Below are positions 1-12,003 of a stretch of DNA of 64,000 nt, piece by piece. The stretch comes from Paulownia fortunei (lineage: Eukaryota; Streptophyta; Magnoliopsida; Lamiales; Paulowniaceae). The first letter of the stretch is position 1, and each line of letters starts with the position of its first letter. The stretch covers positions 29,128,118-29,192,117 of the forward strand of contig CM033106.1 in the NCBI GenBank assembly GCA_019321725.1. The letters are read 5' to 3'. Below the pieces are notes generated by a model. It ran no database searches, was not told the origin of the DNA, and saw nothing but the letters and a program-made list of their open reading frames with translations. The position numbers and the translations under genes were made by a program.

Positions 1-607
1 TTTCTGTTTCGTTCCTAGTTACAATGATCTGAGCAGGAGTTGAACATGTTTAAGTCCTATTGTAGCTAATTCTCACGTTTTATACTTGGAAACATGATGT
101 GATGGCTGCAGAGCCATGGATCCTCACAGAAGACCTCTCTCGTAGAAAACTATGTGACACAAAAGTTCGTGTAAAGCAAATGAACCTATGGCTGGTAAAT
201 AGAAACTCCAGATATAGAAGTTGTTGATAAGCTGTTTGCTGATGATCTGTTTCCATTTTTTATCTTGAAAGAAAGCAAAGGCTTCTGTTGACATTATATA
301 GTCACTGAAACTTTAGATCCAAAGCGATTTTAAATTATTCTGAGCTTGCTAGCATCTAAGATAAAAAATTTCCATTATTCTGCAACTACTGCCAAGATAA
401 ACCTATGTAATACTCAATAGAGCCAAGTGGGCTTTTGATTGTGCATATAAGCTTGCATGTGTTGTGTGCGCACATGAAACATGAGTTTCGAATGTGCACT
501 AGTTTACTGAAATATGCGAGTACATATATTATATAGTGCAATGCATATGTGCTTGCTTATTAATTGAAGTAGGTGCTGGCTTTATATCATGCTCCTTTAA
601 AATATTG

Positions 608-634
608 ACTCTCTCTCTCTCTCTTTCTCTCTCT
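608..634. repeat. (CT)n microsatellite in intron
   Basis: A nearly pure CT tract just before the acceptor at 654. It may serve as an extended polypyrimidine tract for the exon at 655. Confidence 0.85.
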
Positions 635-654
635 TCGATTTTCTATGTTTTTAG

Positions 655-3648
655 CTGAAGTTATGAAGTCCTTACACATTCCCAAGGGAGTAAGAAGAGT
701 ACTATTCAGAACATTAAATACAGACAGGTAATTATATCAATAGTAACTCTTCTTATAGCTACTTTTCCTTGAGGATGCTTAAACTACATATATCTTGGAA
801 TTTGATCAAAATAAAGTGTCTCAATATCTCTTTCGAGATCTGATAGAAATTATTGCCTTCTAGTGTTGTACATGCCAAAGCTTAAATATGAACGGTACTT
901 TACGTGTTTCTCATTTATCATTCCGCATAAATTAGATGCTCGCCATACTTTCTCTCGATCAAATGGGTCAATGTGCTCTAGTTCTTCAAGTTAGCATTTC
1001 ATTATTATTTCTGCTGCTATATCCAGAGAAGGAAAATTGATGGTCAGCAAGTCCTCTTGATATTGTTGTCCTTGTGATATTGTTATGGACTGATTGAAGT
1101 AGTTTTTGACTGAAAACACCATTATACAAATTTTAGATTTACAGTTAGCCTTTTGTCTCCAGACATTAGCTTAGTTATAGACCTGTAGCCAATCTAGAAT
1201 GTGTGAGAGGAGAGAGAGTATAGTAAGCTTCAAGACAAATCCAGTGCGAATTTATAACAGGTTCTGTCACAGGATGTAAGTGCTGTCAAAGGTACTATGT
1301 TTCTTCAGTTGAAGCTTAGAATAGTGGCAAATTTTCTACTTGAGCAGAGGGATGTATGAAATTTATAAATATGCTTTATGGACGTGTGTTGTGTCAGTGC
1401 CTGCAACAAAGCTGAGATGGGATACAACTTTAATGATCTATTACATTAAAAAATATCCAAAATGTTATAAAGTTCAGAGACTCAATGGCAAGTAAACTTT
1501 GTCTACTGGTAATTTAAATTTCATTTAGGAGACTTCAAATTCATTGTATATCAGAATTCCTTCACTTGCAAAAAGAAACTAACGGTAAATTTTTTTTTGA
1601 TTATATTTTCCACTCTAAAAGAGTAAAAAATGCTTTATCATCCAACTCATGTAATTTTAATTCTGATATATTTCTAGTTTTTGACTAGACAATGTTTCTT
1701 ATCAGTCTGCTTTAGATAGAATAAATCATTGGAACTTTTTATGGTATCTGTGAGAGAGTTTCCAATTGAGAATATTACATGTGAATCATTTTCAGGGGCC
1801 TCATGTACAAGAAGGAATTTGACACAAGTTACGTGGGGTTCATGAAAGATGGGGCACAGTGGCTTGTAGATAACACTGACATCAAACTTGTGGGTAAGTT
1901 TTAATATTGTGTTCAGATTAATTTTTCTCCAGGCGTTACTTGTTTAGTTGATAAATGAAATTTTGTTCTTTGTAGTTGGCGCCATAAGTTCAAATCCAGT
2001 TTGAATATTCTTCTTGTCTCTTTAGTTTGGTTGTTGCATTTCGAGTGTTGGAAAATCTGCATTTTCACAGTTTATTTACTGATTGCTAGGCATTAATCAG
2101 ACTGTTTTGATGTCACTACGCTTGGTGATTGAGATGCAATAGTGAAATTTTCACTGGTTCTCTAGGCATATAGTGCATGCTGATACAATCGACACTTTCC
2201 CTCGTATATTGATTGCTACAATAGGCATTGCTCCTTTTTGCCTTAGGTTTCAGTGGTGCTAGGCTACAACCGTCAGTGCTACTGAGTACTGATTGTTAGT
2301 GATTTTCAGTTTTCTCTGCCACTAATGTCCATCATAAGAGTTTTCACCTCCGGTTTCTACTGGACTGTCCCAGCATTGTTATTTCATTATCTTGTATTGC
2401 AAACTCTCATTTGTTTTGTTATGCATGCTCTTCTAATTTAGCATCTCTCTCTCTCTCTCTCTCTCTCTCCATGCTACCTCGTGCTCCATGCTTCTAGTAC
2501 AAATCTTCATCTTTATATATAAAAAGAATTGCTGCATTAGTAGGAACAAGTTCGTTAGTTAAAATATGAAGAATGGTGTATATATTTAACCACAGTAATG
2601 CATCAGTTGTCACTACGAAAAGCAAGGGTTCCCTTTCCTTCATTAATGCGTCATGATGCAACAAACAGAGCTGTTTCATTTCATAGCAGGTGTTGCTTCG
2701 TCTCTTTCAGTGGTGCTTTTTATGTCATTAAATTAATTGTCTGATAAAACATGCCAACTGAACCAGCATCTTGTTCCTCGGGGTTGCAATAAATTTTTCC
2801 AAGCTCAACTTGGATGCTAATTGAACATTTCTGCGCTCTTCTTGTTTGTGAACTTAATTGTTCCACCTATTTGTTTATCTTCCTTGTAGGAATCGATTAC
2901 TTATCTGTTGCTGCTTTTGACGATTTAATTCCTTCTCATCTTGTTTTTCTTGAAGGCAAGGTAAGAATTTCTTCTCTGATCATTTTAAATCTCTTTTTAG
3001 CTCTCTGCAACTATATATCTATTTCTAGGAGAACATTTAGATATCAATCAGTTTATTTTATCAATAAGATTTTGTTGCCAATAAATTTCATAGAGAAGTT
3101 GTATGTTTGTTGTCCCCCATTGAATTTTTACCTTTGTTTACTGCACATTTCGAACTCTGAAACTTTAGTAACTCAAATTCATTCCTTCAAGAATCACCAG
3201 GTGAAATCCATGAGATAAGGAACAACGATAAATTCCAAATTTGTATTATCAAGTCAATGTATATGTTCTAATTTTCAGATTTCCTAACCTTTTGTATTCT
3301 AGATGACGATTATGATGAAAAAATAAGCAATTTCAAATCAGTACATGTCCAGGCCAGCTCCCCCAATAAATTTCTGCTTCTTGCATATTCTATCTTAATT
3401 ATCCTAGGCAATTGTATCTAATCTATATTGTCAGATATCAAAAAGCTTTCTTGGTTTGCTACCCCCTCTGGTGGCGGTATTAATTCTGCTGAAAAAGTAT
3501 TAATTTTGGTGAAACGTTTCAGGAAATCATCCTTGTTGAAGGGCTGAAACTTGATGATGTTCAACCAGGAATATATTCCGTGCATTGCTTGCCTTTAAGA
3601 TTGGTTGGTGCGGAGGGATCACCCATTAGATGCATCCTGATTAAGTGA
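655..3648 (+). CDS. Cyclase-family protein (CYCLASE1-like), 3' part of gene
   Basis: Four coding exons can be joined: 655-727, 1796-1893, 2890-2960 and 3523-3648 (TGA at 3646-3648). All have GT/AG borders and matching phases, giving the C-terminal 122 or so residues. The protein includes [49 protein letters not shown] and a C-terminal [17 protein letters not shown]. This pattern is typical of plant cyclase-family proteins (kynurenine-formamidase-like fold; Arabidopsis CYCLASE1, At4g34180), which are mostly secreted or apoplastic. The metal-binding HxGTHxDxPxH motif of the family lies upstream and outside the window, so catalytic competence cannot be judged. Bases 1-654 read as intron, ending in a T-rich tract and TTAG. 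The first visible exon begins in phase 1. The biochemical role in plants is poorly defined; I infer family membership only. Confidence 0.93.
2444..2469. repeat. (CT)n microsatellite in intron
   Basis: About 13 uninterrupted CT units in the intron before the exon at 2890. Confidence 0.9.
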
Positions 3649-4150
3649 TGTACTCATTTCTTGTAAGTAATTTGTAATTCAAGTCCACATTGATCATGAT
3701 TAACCTTGATCCATCCCTTTCTCATTTAGATGACGAAACTATACCATATACCATTATAAAATCATGTGCCCGATCATTTCCTATGGTCCTTGGCAACAAA
3801 CTAAAGCTTAAAAAATAGTAGTAGAACGGTTTTGATCTCATGGCACGAGCATCTTTCATTTGCTTTGTTTAGTTATGTACTATATGACGACATGGCGTAT
3901 CATTTACTTGGTGAAATGTTGCAGGAAACTGAAGCCATTTCAAGGTTTTGAGCATGAGGAAGAGAGCTCAAGTTGAGGGACTCCCCTCCCAGTAGAATGG
4001 TTATGTGCAGATAATTTTGGCCAAATTACAGATATTTATGAGATTTAGATTGTCTCTTGTGTCTTATTTGGTCTCTCTTTCTCTCTCTCATTTACATTTT
4101 GCCTCGACTGGTTATATTACTTACTTTTGGGACAGAACAAATATAATGAG
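3649..4150 (+). other. 3' UTR of the cyclase gene with a probable intron
   Basis: Fifteen bases after the stop codon there is a good 5' splice site (GTAAGT at 3663). A matching acceptor, TTGCAG, ends at 3924. The sequence after 3925 is not coding. An AATATAATG-like poly(A) region lies near 4138-4148. The intron call rests on site quality alone. Confidence 0.45.
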
Positions 4151-4412
4151 CTTTTATCTAATGTGTTTGTTTCACTCTTATTAGTAGGGGTGGTCGTAAC
4201 GCCAGAGCAAATCTCATATTGCCAATAGCAAACTGACATTATTGTCAACTTTACCCTTCTTCATGTAATCTCCCGACGCAACCGTTCTCTCGACTCCACA
4301 AATATTAAGCGGGAGGCTCTTTAAATTTTTGCTAGGCCGGCCATTCTTCCATAAGAAAGCATTATATATTATCCACCTTTAATTTTCATCAAACCCCAGG
4401 AAGTCATTTATT

Positions 4413-4414
<2 letters not shown>

Positions 4415-4473
<59 letters not shown>
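4415..4473. repeat. (TA)n microsatellite
   Basis: About 59 bases of TA with one phase slip near 4446. It lies in the intergenic stretch 4151-6150, where I see no gene. Confidence 0.95.
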
Positions 4474-4475
<2 letters not shown>

Positions 4476-5072
4476 TTATACATATTTTAATTATTACTTA
4501 ATACAAGATATATAATATAATAATATAAAAAATTGATGTGGACATAATACGAAATTAACTGCATTTTATTTGTGAAATACATTAAATCAACCATTTTTAA
4601 AATAAATTTAAAGATATTTTTATCCTTCACAAATTCCTTAATACAACCTCTAAAATGTCTTTCTCCATAACATTAAAATGACTCTAAACATAGCTGTCGT
4701 TTTCCCAGAACCGTCTATAATAAAGCCTTTTCCAATGATTACTCGTGAGATGTGAAGATTCAAGAACAGGCCGAATTACAAACGGGTGCTAACAGAGCCA
4801 TCCCAACTCCAATATATACACTGAATCAAATTCTTGCTCACATTTGGAGGGAATAGCAAACTATAATCACAGAAGAAAGCATAAATCTGCTTCTTTCTTG
4901 ACCCCATGATGCATTAAATTAAGCTTCACAAAGGATACTTGCTAGAAACCATAATGGACGGACACGGATATAATAATACGAACACGACATGATAATTCTT
5001 AAATTTTTTAGAAAACAACATAGTTCTTACACAACTGTCCATATATATGTATGTATTTATACTCATATACAT

Positions 5073-5085
5073 ATGTGTGTGTGTG

Positions 5086-5127
<42 letters not shown>
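5073..5127. repeat. Compound (TG)n(TA)n(TG)n microsatellite
   Basis: TG units, then TA units, then about 13 TG units. The short ORFs over it on both strands (Cys-Val and His-Thr runs) are artefacts of the dinucleotide repeat. Confidence 0.95.
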
Positions 5128-5129
<2 letters not shown>

Positions 5130-5720
5130 AAAAGACAAAAGTTAATGTTCATGATGATGTTGAACATCTACTAATATGATTTCTAGACTTGTGTATGCAG
5201 TAAAAAGCGGGGGGTGGGGGGGAAGCGTCTCACTTTAATAAAGAAATAAAGAGATAGAAGTACATTCAAAAGAGGTAGCCCTATTTTTTCAATTAGTTTT
5301 ATAATTCCTTTTTGTTAAATTTTTATAACTCCTAAGTTTAATAAAATATAGAAGAAGTGGTAAAAAAAGATCCATTATCTATATCCAATACATGTAGAAT
5401 ACAGTTATGTCAGAACTTTTTATTTTTATTTAATTTATGAGCATAACAAATAGCAGAACATTTATCAAAATCATATGGACACCCTTTATTTTTTTAGGGT
5501 GCCAGTGCGTTATAGACTGGAAGCAGCCTATGCTCGTTGAGTTGCTATTATTTGCTTCATATCAAAGTTTAGGAAATAAATAGCTATAAGCTTTATAGAT
5601 CTTATTTTCCATTTCAAGGAGATGAAGGTACTCAGTTCTTCTTGGAAGATGTATAACTATCCAATAATGTTCAATTAAATAATGGAGTAGTATATAGGAA
5701 AACCAAATACTAGTATTTAA

Positions 5721-5721
<1 letters not shown>

Positions 5722-5791
<70 letters not shown>

Positions 5792-5792
5792 T
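5722..5792. repeat. Compound (AC)n(AT)n microsatellite
   Basis: About 18 AC units followed by about 14 AT units. It is the reverse-complement arrangement of the tract near 5073. Confidence 0.95.
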
Positions 5793-6150
5793 GCTACTTA
5801 TGTACATTAATCTCTTGAATATTAAGCAAAAGTAAATTAAATGCTTGGAAATGTTTTATGTTTTTGGTTTCCTTGCAGTGTTAGCATTATTTATCTGCCA
5901 AGTCAAAGAAATAAGCAACATACAGTTGTAAAGGTGAAATTCCGGAGAAATGAATCAAAAATCAAAACCTAATAACTAGAGGGACAAGAAAAGCTGCCTC
6001 TGAAAATCTTCTTCACAAGGAACTGTGTTTTCTCTCATCAATTTTGCTTCTAATATCAGTGCATTGAGCGTGTGTTACTATCGTGCATGCAAATAGGTTC
6101 TATGCATTCGATCTGCTATTGGCTTATTGTATCTGATTGATGGTATATTT

Positions 6151-6787
6151 TAGGGGTGATTATAAAAATTAAAAAAATTTCATAACACCAGATTGTTGAT
6201 CTTAATTTACTACACAAATCATGTATGATTTGAAATCTTGAATAACGTGTATGTCTCTTTAACCCTTACGTGTTAAACAGGTGTTTGCTTGTCCTGAGTA
6301 TTGATAAGTGTCACACCATAATCTCATAGCCTCCCACAACATATTCTTCTTTTTTCATTTTTCTCTCACTATCACAATTTTTTCTCAAATCTCAAGTTTC
6401 CTAAGTTTCTCATTTCTTGTAGTGCCATTCTTCTCATTTCTCTTAAAAATTTATGTTTTATTTTTTTTTATAGAAAGAGAAAAAATTGTATTTTGTCATT
6501 GCATTTTTTGTTGTGATAACAAAACTTATACAATTAATTTTTGAAAATTTAGTCATTTATTTATATTTTGAAAACACTTCATTGTTATTGTTCGGATAAC
6601 TTTTCATGTCAATTTAAATTTTTACTAATATTTTGATTTTTTTTTTCAATCACATGATTTTTTCTTTATGTTGATTAAAACCGCCAAACAACTGAACCGC
6701 CCACAACCTCCCTAAACCATACCGTATATGAAAATCTAATTTAAAATTAATAAAAAAAATTTCAAAATCGTACCATGATCAACCCTA
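6151..6787. mobile_element. MITE-like element with TAGGG termini
   Basis: The left end reads TAGGGGTGATTAT. The reverse complement of the right end reads TAGGGTTGATCAT, so 11 of 13 positions match in inverted orientation. The interior is AT-rich with a short GC-richer patch (CCGCC...ACCGCCC) near 6685-6705, typical of small non-autonomous DNA elements in plants. No transposase ORF is present. The flanking T/A-rich bases do not give a clear target-site duplication, so the superfamily is not assigned. Confidence 0.5.
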
Positions 6788-7433
6788 TTATTTTTCACTA
6801 CCATCCCTCGTTCTAATCGGTGAATAAACTTTTCGAAGAATTTCAAGTGTGATGGTGGTGATGGTGTCAACCATGCATGCAAAGCTTAACTAGGAAAGTT
6901 AGCTTGGTTTTAAATAATTCGAGTCTTACTCTACACTAAAAATAGTTATTGAGCATTTTATTTAATTACAATCAACTTAAGTACTTTAAAGCTAACCCTT
7001 ATACTTAGGTCAAACTTGATTTAGTTTAACCACATTTTGAGTTCTGTTTGATAACATTCAAGTAAAGACTGCTTGGACTAGTAGGCTTTGTTTAGCTTTG
7101 GGTTTTTTTTTTGCATTGATCTATTGAAGTTTTGGGTTCCAAAAACCTTGTAACTAAGGTATCATTGCCCACTTCAATGTATAAGATGATAAGTCATCAC
7201 ATGTACTGGAAAGTGCCGTTTTTCAACTTCATGGTCAAGTGATACCAAATTCAATCTAAAAGCAACGTAGTCAATAGTTTGAAACCCCTGAAAAGATCAG
7301 ATTATTACACTTTGACTTCATAAAGAAACCATGTGGAAGATGAGTGATCTAAAAAACAGAACCCCCTTACTCAACTGATTTAAGAATGAAATATGATCCA
7401 AAATAATAGGAACCCATACTCATTCCCAACTCC

Positions 7434-7440
7434 TATAAGA
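7434..7440 (+). promoter_or_regulatory. Degenerate TATA box of the pseudogene copy
   Basis: TATAAGA sits where the intact paralogue has TATAAAA (12828). The surrounding bases CAACTCC are the same in both. Confidence 0.5.
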
Positions 7441-7551
7441 TGGACTTGGGGCCATGTCAATTCCATCATTACTCCACAGAAGCACTTCTAATAACAGGAA
7501 AGATTAAGCTGGGAATTAAGGTTGCTTAAGTAAAAGGTAGGAATTTCATCA

Positions 7552-10000
7552 ATGGCGAGGCCATTGAGACAGAATGTGGTGCTGGTGTTGGTGTTGATGT
7601 TACTAGCAATAGCAAGGAATAGCCAATAATCCAAGCCATGCAAGATGCATGATTAAGAAATACAAGCATTGTTACAATTTGGAGCATGTTTGCCCCAAGT
7701 TTTGCCCCGATACCTGCACCGTTGAATGTGTTTCATGTAAACCCATTTGCGGTGATGGCTCCACCACTCCACCGCCTGACTCTGAGTCCCCTTCGCCACC
7801 CGAGGAGGGAAGTTCACCTCCCAAGATGAGCCCGCCTGATCATGGATCCGATGATGAAGGAAAATCTCCTCCTAAAGGGGATAAAGAAGGTCATGATGGA
7901 AAAGGGTCTCAACCACCGGAAAATGATCATGGCTCAGGTGATGATCAAGGAAAATCTACTCCACCATCTGAGGGGGATAAAGAAGGCCATGGTGGAAAGG
8001 GATCTCCACCACCGGAAAATGATCATGGCTCTGGTGATGGAAAGTCCCCGCCACCGTCGAAGGGAGACGGTGATGGAAAGGGACATGAAAAGGCAACTCC
8101 ACCTAAGTCTAGCCCACCTAAAGAAAAATCTCCTCCTCCTCCTCCACTGTCCCCGCCACAATATTCTCCTCCCCTACCCCAACGACACCATCATCTCCAC
8201 TTCCTCCAAAACCAGCTCAACCGCCACCTCCACCACAGTATTCTCCTATTCCACCATCTCTGCCGCAATATTCTCCTCCCCCTGCACCTATGACACCATC
8301 ATCACCTCCTACTCCAACACCAACTCCACCACACTATTCCCCTCCTCCACTGTATCCGCCGCTATATTCTCCGCCCCCTACTCCTACGACACCATCATCA
8401 CCACCTCCTCCAACACCAACTCCACACCCATCTCCACCACATTCTCCACCTACCCCTACACCATCTCCTCCTCCATCAACTCCAACTTCACCACCCCATC
8501 TTCACCGCAATATTCTCCTCCGCCGCCTACTACTCCATCACAAACTCCGCCAACATCCCCACCACAATATTCTCCTCCTCCAACTCCTACAACACCTACA
8601 CCATCTCCACCACTTCCAACTCCTACAACACCTACACCATCTCCACCGCTTCCAACTCCTTCCTCCCCTTCACCTCCACCATCACCATCTTCCCCTACTC
8701 CATCACCTCCTGCTTCAAGTCCACCAATATCCCCAACACCACCGCCAACCTCCCTAACTCCTCCCCCATCTCCGGTACCAGTTTCTCCTTCCCCTCCCAC
8801 CTCTCTTCCCACACCTCCAAGCGATTCCTCAGAAGCCGCTGGAGGGAGGAGAAAGAGGTGCAAGAACACAAACTATCCCCAATGTTATGGTTTGGAACAA
8901 GTATGCCCTAGCTCTTGTCCTAATACATGCGAAGTCGACTGTGTTACTTGCAAACCTGTCTTCAGTAAGTCCTACACGCTTCATTAGTACATTTGTACAT
9001 GTACACATGCACGGATGCATGTGATAACTGAACTTATTTATGCAGAAACTTTTTCTTTATCAAACTTTATCATTGAACAGTAGTGTAAAGATAGGCCAAA
9101 ATAGAAATTGGAAAAAAAAATGTTATGAATGTCACTAGTTAATTTGGTATCATACTTCCTATCTCTGCTCTCTGCGTGTGATAATTGAACTTCATACATG
9201 TTTGGAATGCAGAATGTGATATGCCAGGAGCAGTGTGCCAAGACCCTCGTTTCATTGGCGGTGATGGCATCACTTTCTACTTCCACGGCAAGAAGGATCA
9301 AGATTTCTGCCTTGTAACTGAACCCAACCTCCACGTCAACGCTCACTTCATCGGACGAAGAAACGAAAACATGAAGAGGGACTTCACTTGGGTCCAATCC
9401 ATTGGCATTCTCTTTGGCGATCACCAGCTCTTCGTTGGCGCCCAGAAAACTGCCACCTGGAATGATGCCATCGACCGCCTCTCCCTCACTTTCGACGGCG
9501 AGCCCATTGTTCTCCCTGTTGCCGAAGGCTCCACATGGCAAACTGCGGCCCTTCCGTCGGCCACCATGAAAAGGGACAGCGACACCAACAGTGTAATCAT
9601 CGAAGTTGACGGACTTTTCAAAATCTCAGCTAAGGTGGTGCCCATTACACAACAAGAATCGAATGTTCATAATTATGGAATTACGGAAGACGATTGCTTT
9701 GCCCATCTTGAACTGGGATTCAAATTCTTTTCGCTGAGTGGAACGGTGAATGGAGTTCTGGGGCAGACATACAGGAATAACTATGTGAGCAGGGTGAAGA
9801 TGGGAGTGCCAATGCCAGTGCTTGGAGGGGAAAGGGAGTTTACAGTTTCAAGCCTTTTTGCTACTAATTGTGCTGTTTCGCAGTTTCGAGGAGGCAAATT
9901 GCGGCCTCGGAATGATGAGGTTTCTGCGTTGGGTTTGGAGCTGTCGAGCATGAAATGTGGCAGTGGGATTGATGGAAGAGGAGTTGTTTGCAAGAGATGA
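7552..10000 (+). pseudogene. Root-cap/LEA-related proline-rich protein, broken copy
   Basis: Compared with the intact copy at 12922, exon 1 (7552-8964) carries several lesions. A 14-bp deletion at the signal-peptide end (junction near 7614/7615) leads to a stop at 7627-7629. There is a 1-base loss in a C-run near 8171-8174, another near 8494-8497, and a Cys-to-Phe change (TTC, 8961-8963) in the second cysteine module. The three deletions put the remaining coding sequence in three successive frames. The intron (8965-9212, 248 nt) keeps GTAAGT and CAG. Exon 2 (9213-10000) is fully open and about 94 percent identical in protein to the intact copy, including the Root_cap-type C-terminal region. 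Transcription or initiation at an internal Met (7649) cannot be excluded, but such a product would lack a signal peptide and still shift frame. The single-base losses could be sequencing errors; the 14-bp deletion is less likely to be. Confidence 0.85.
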
Positions 10001-10850
10001 GGATTCCATACTCTTTAGTTCACTTATAATTACTATGTGAGAAACTAAAATACTGGTAATAAATTGCCAGTAGAGAGATCAGAGAAGATGAAAGAAGGAA
10101 ATAAATGTGGAGAAATATTCCATGTCAATTAGTTCTTTTTTATTAAATAAAGTCTTAAGAACTTGTTCGTAAATTTTTGAAATAATTTAAATGTTTAATT
10201 CAATGCAACTGGAAAGAAATTATGGTTCCCCTTCTATCCATGCCTAATTTATCTCCATCAATTTGTTTTTTGCTCATTGCCTTTCACTTGGAGAATTGGT
10301 CGATCTTCCTTAATATTCATATAATAAATATTATACTAGTCTTTTAATTCTGATACTTATTAGAAATGTAATGATACTTGTGATTTGGTTCACAACTTTG
10401 AAAATTCATCATCCTTATTGAAAATGAGCCCGACTTGAGGTTAGTCAAACCTGATCTTGCCTGGAATTTTCCCATATCTCTCTGATAAAATTTTAGATTC
10501 TATTTGAATTGATGAATTTAAAATCTATAATAATAAATTTATTTAGGTTGTTTGAATAATCTTATACAATGAATTTTAAATTTTAAATTTTTTTTTGAAC
10601 TATTTTTTTGTATAATTGTATTAGATTTCAATTCTTTCTTATATTGAATTATTTGTAATCATTTCTCCCAAATTTTATTTTCAAATTCAAGACTGTGAAT
10701 TACTTCTATATAAAAATGTGAAAAAAAAATATTAGTAATTTCAACTTTTGAATTTCTTCATTTTTTCAATAAAATTAATAATTTTAGATTCTTCTTAGTC
10801 TTCAATTTTCTCTACCTTTGCAGATGCACTAGAAAAGAATAGGCTTTGTA

Positions 10851-11284
10851 TGCTTAAGGAGTGCCCTAGTTCTCTTCTTGAAGCAGGTTGGGCCAGCCCA
10901 CGGCAATTACAAGCAAGAATTTTATTTGGAAATTACTATCTTGACCCCTCTGGGTCCTTGGCAATTTCTTCAGCAGAGTTTGTTTGATCACTCACTTCTT
11001 CAATGGTGATAGAGTTACCCGACGAGGTTTAATAAGGCCCAAGTCATCAGTTCATTTATTATAAATTAATATTTTATACTTTATTTCATACCATAGATAA
11101 ATATCAAAATTATAAAAAAATATTTTAAAAATAAACATTTGAATATGAATGATATACACTTGGCATGTGTTTATAAAATTTAATAAAATAACACAAAAAT
11201 TATAACAAAGGATTCAAAATGCAAGTCATTAGTTTGTAGGTTGCCTGATATGTTCAGATTTGAGAATGGGAGGTTTAAAAATGT
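10851..11284. other. Intergenic spacer between the duplicons, no gene seen
   Basis: AT-rich unique sequence after the end of the detectable duplication homology. Confidence 0.6.
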
Positions 11285-11632
11285 CGATGCTGGTTTCAGA
11301 TTGGGGAGCTCACAATTCGGTTCGATTTTTAATTTTTTATTTGGATTAATCGAATCAAATCGAAAATTAAATTATAATATTTATATATTTATATATACAT
11401 ATTGTTTAATTTTAAACTATTTTCTTTATTTTTTTTTTCACTCAAACTAAAAAAATAATAAATAGAAATACATTTATTATTTTATTATTTAATTTATATA
11501 TAATTTTTGAAAATTTCAAGAAACCGAAAAATCTAATCGAAAATTAAAAAAAAAAATCAATTATGATCGAATCAAACTAACTAATTCAATTTGATGTTAA
11601 ATTTATAATTCAATTTGATCGAACGGCATTCT
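11285..11632. mobile_element. MITE-like element with CGGTTCGAT ends
   Basis: The left end contains AATTCGGTTCGATTTTT. The reverse complement of the right end contains AATGCCGTTCGATCAAATT, so the termini are imperfect inverted repeats around an AT-rich core. Similar CGGTTCG-type short elements are common in plant genomes. The flanks hold TTCAGATTGG (left) and CTCAGATGG (right), a possible but imperfect target duplication. No ORF of note. Confidence 0.45.
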
Positions 11633-11737
11633 CAGATGGTGAATGTTTAAAAGTTGGGTCAGGCTTAATTTTCTTATGAGCGCTTTAATGAGGGGGTTTT
11701 GCTGGGCCCATTCTGAAAAAAGAAAGAAAAAAAAAAA

Positions 11738-12003
11738 AAGAGGTCTCGTGGTTCAGTGGTTATTCAATAAGGCGGGCAAGAGTTTGGGCCTTACTCGCTG
11801 TGTCAGGCTTACAAAGTTACAAGTAAGGAGGGTATTTTGGGCCCAAGTAAATACATTGGTCTCTGAAATGGGTCTTTCGAACATGGTCCGTTTAGATTTA
11901 AAGGCTCATTCTGTAAGTTCAAAGGCAGGTGTAACAGGGTTGGGGTTTAAACTTTTATGAATTTCTTCCTCCAACTTACGCTTTGATTTGAATAAAAAAA
12001 AAA
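11738..12003 (+). mobile_element. Possible SINE relic
   Basis: The left part has GTGGTTCAGTGGTTA, resembling the tRNA-derived A box of Pol III SINEs. The stretch ends in a run of ten A after GAAT (11990-12003). Length of about 265 bp fits plant SINEs. I could not find a convincing B box, and the left flank is A-rich, so target duplications are unreadable. Confidence 0.3.

Larger units (their letters stand above)
4151..6150. other. Intergenic region, no gene seen
   Basis: AT-rich sequence between the cyclase 3' end and the first transposon-like element. Apart from the microsatellites and an accidental G-rich spot near 5208-5222, I see no coding or RNA signal. Confidence 0.7.
7000..10850 (+). 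repeat. Segmental tandem duplication, unit 1
   Basis: This stretch aligns with about 12150-16770: promoter, both exons, intron ends, 3' UTR and about 800 bases of downstream flank. Shared anchors include the promoter block around CCAAAATAATAGGAA (7399 and 12792), the 3' UTR AATATTCCATGTCAAT, GTCAAACCTGAT (10446 and 16322), and the AGATGCAC sites near 10824 and 16743. Non-coding parts are visibly diverged, with many indels. Confidence 0.85.

Noticed and set aside
1..654. Additional upstream exon of the cyclase gene
   Set aside because: No segment matches the family sequence expected before the exon at 655; read as intron.
5073..5792. Functional long hairpin from the two opposed TG/CA microsatellites
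   Set aside because: Only the simple repeats are complementary; their flanks are not.
8456..8869. Minus-strand Gly-rich ORF over the pseudogene exon 1
   Set aside because: Same repeat artefact as in the intact copy.
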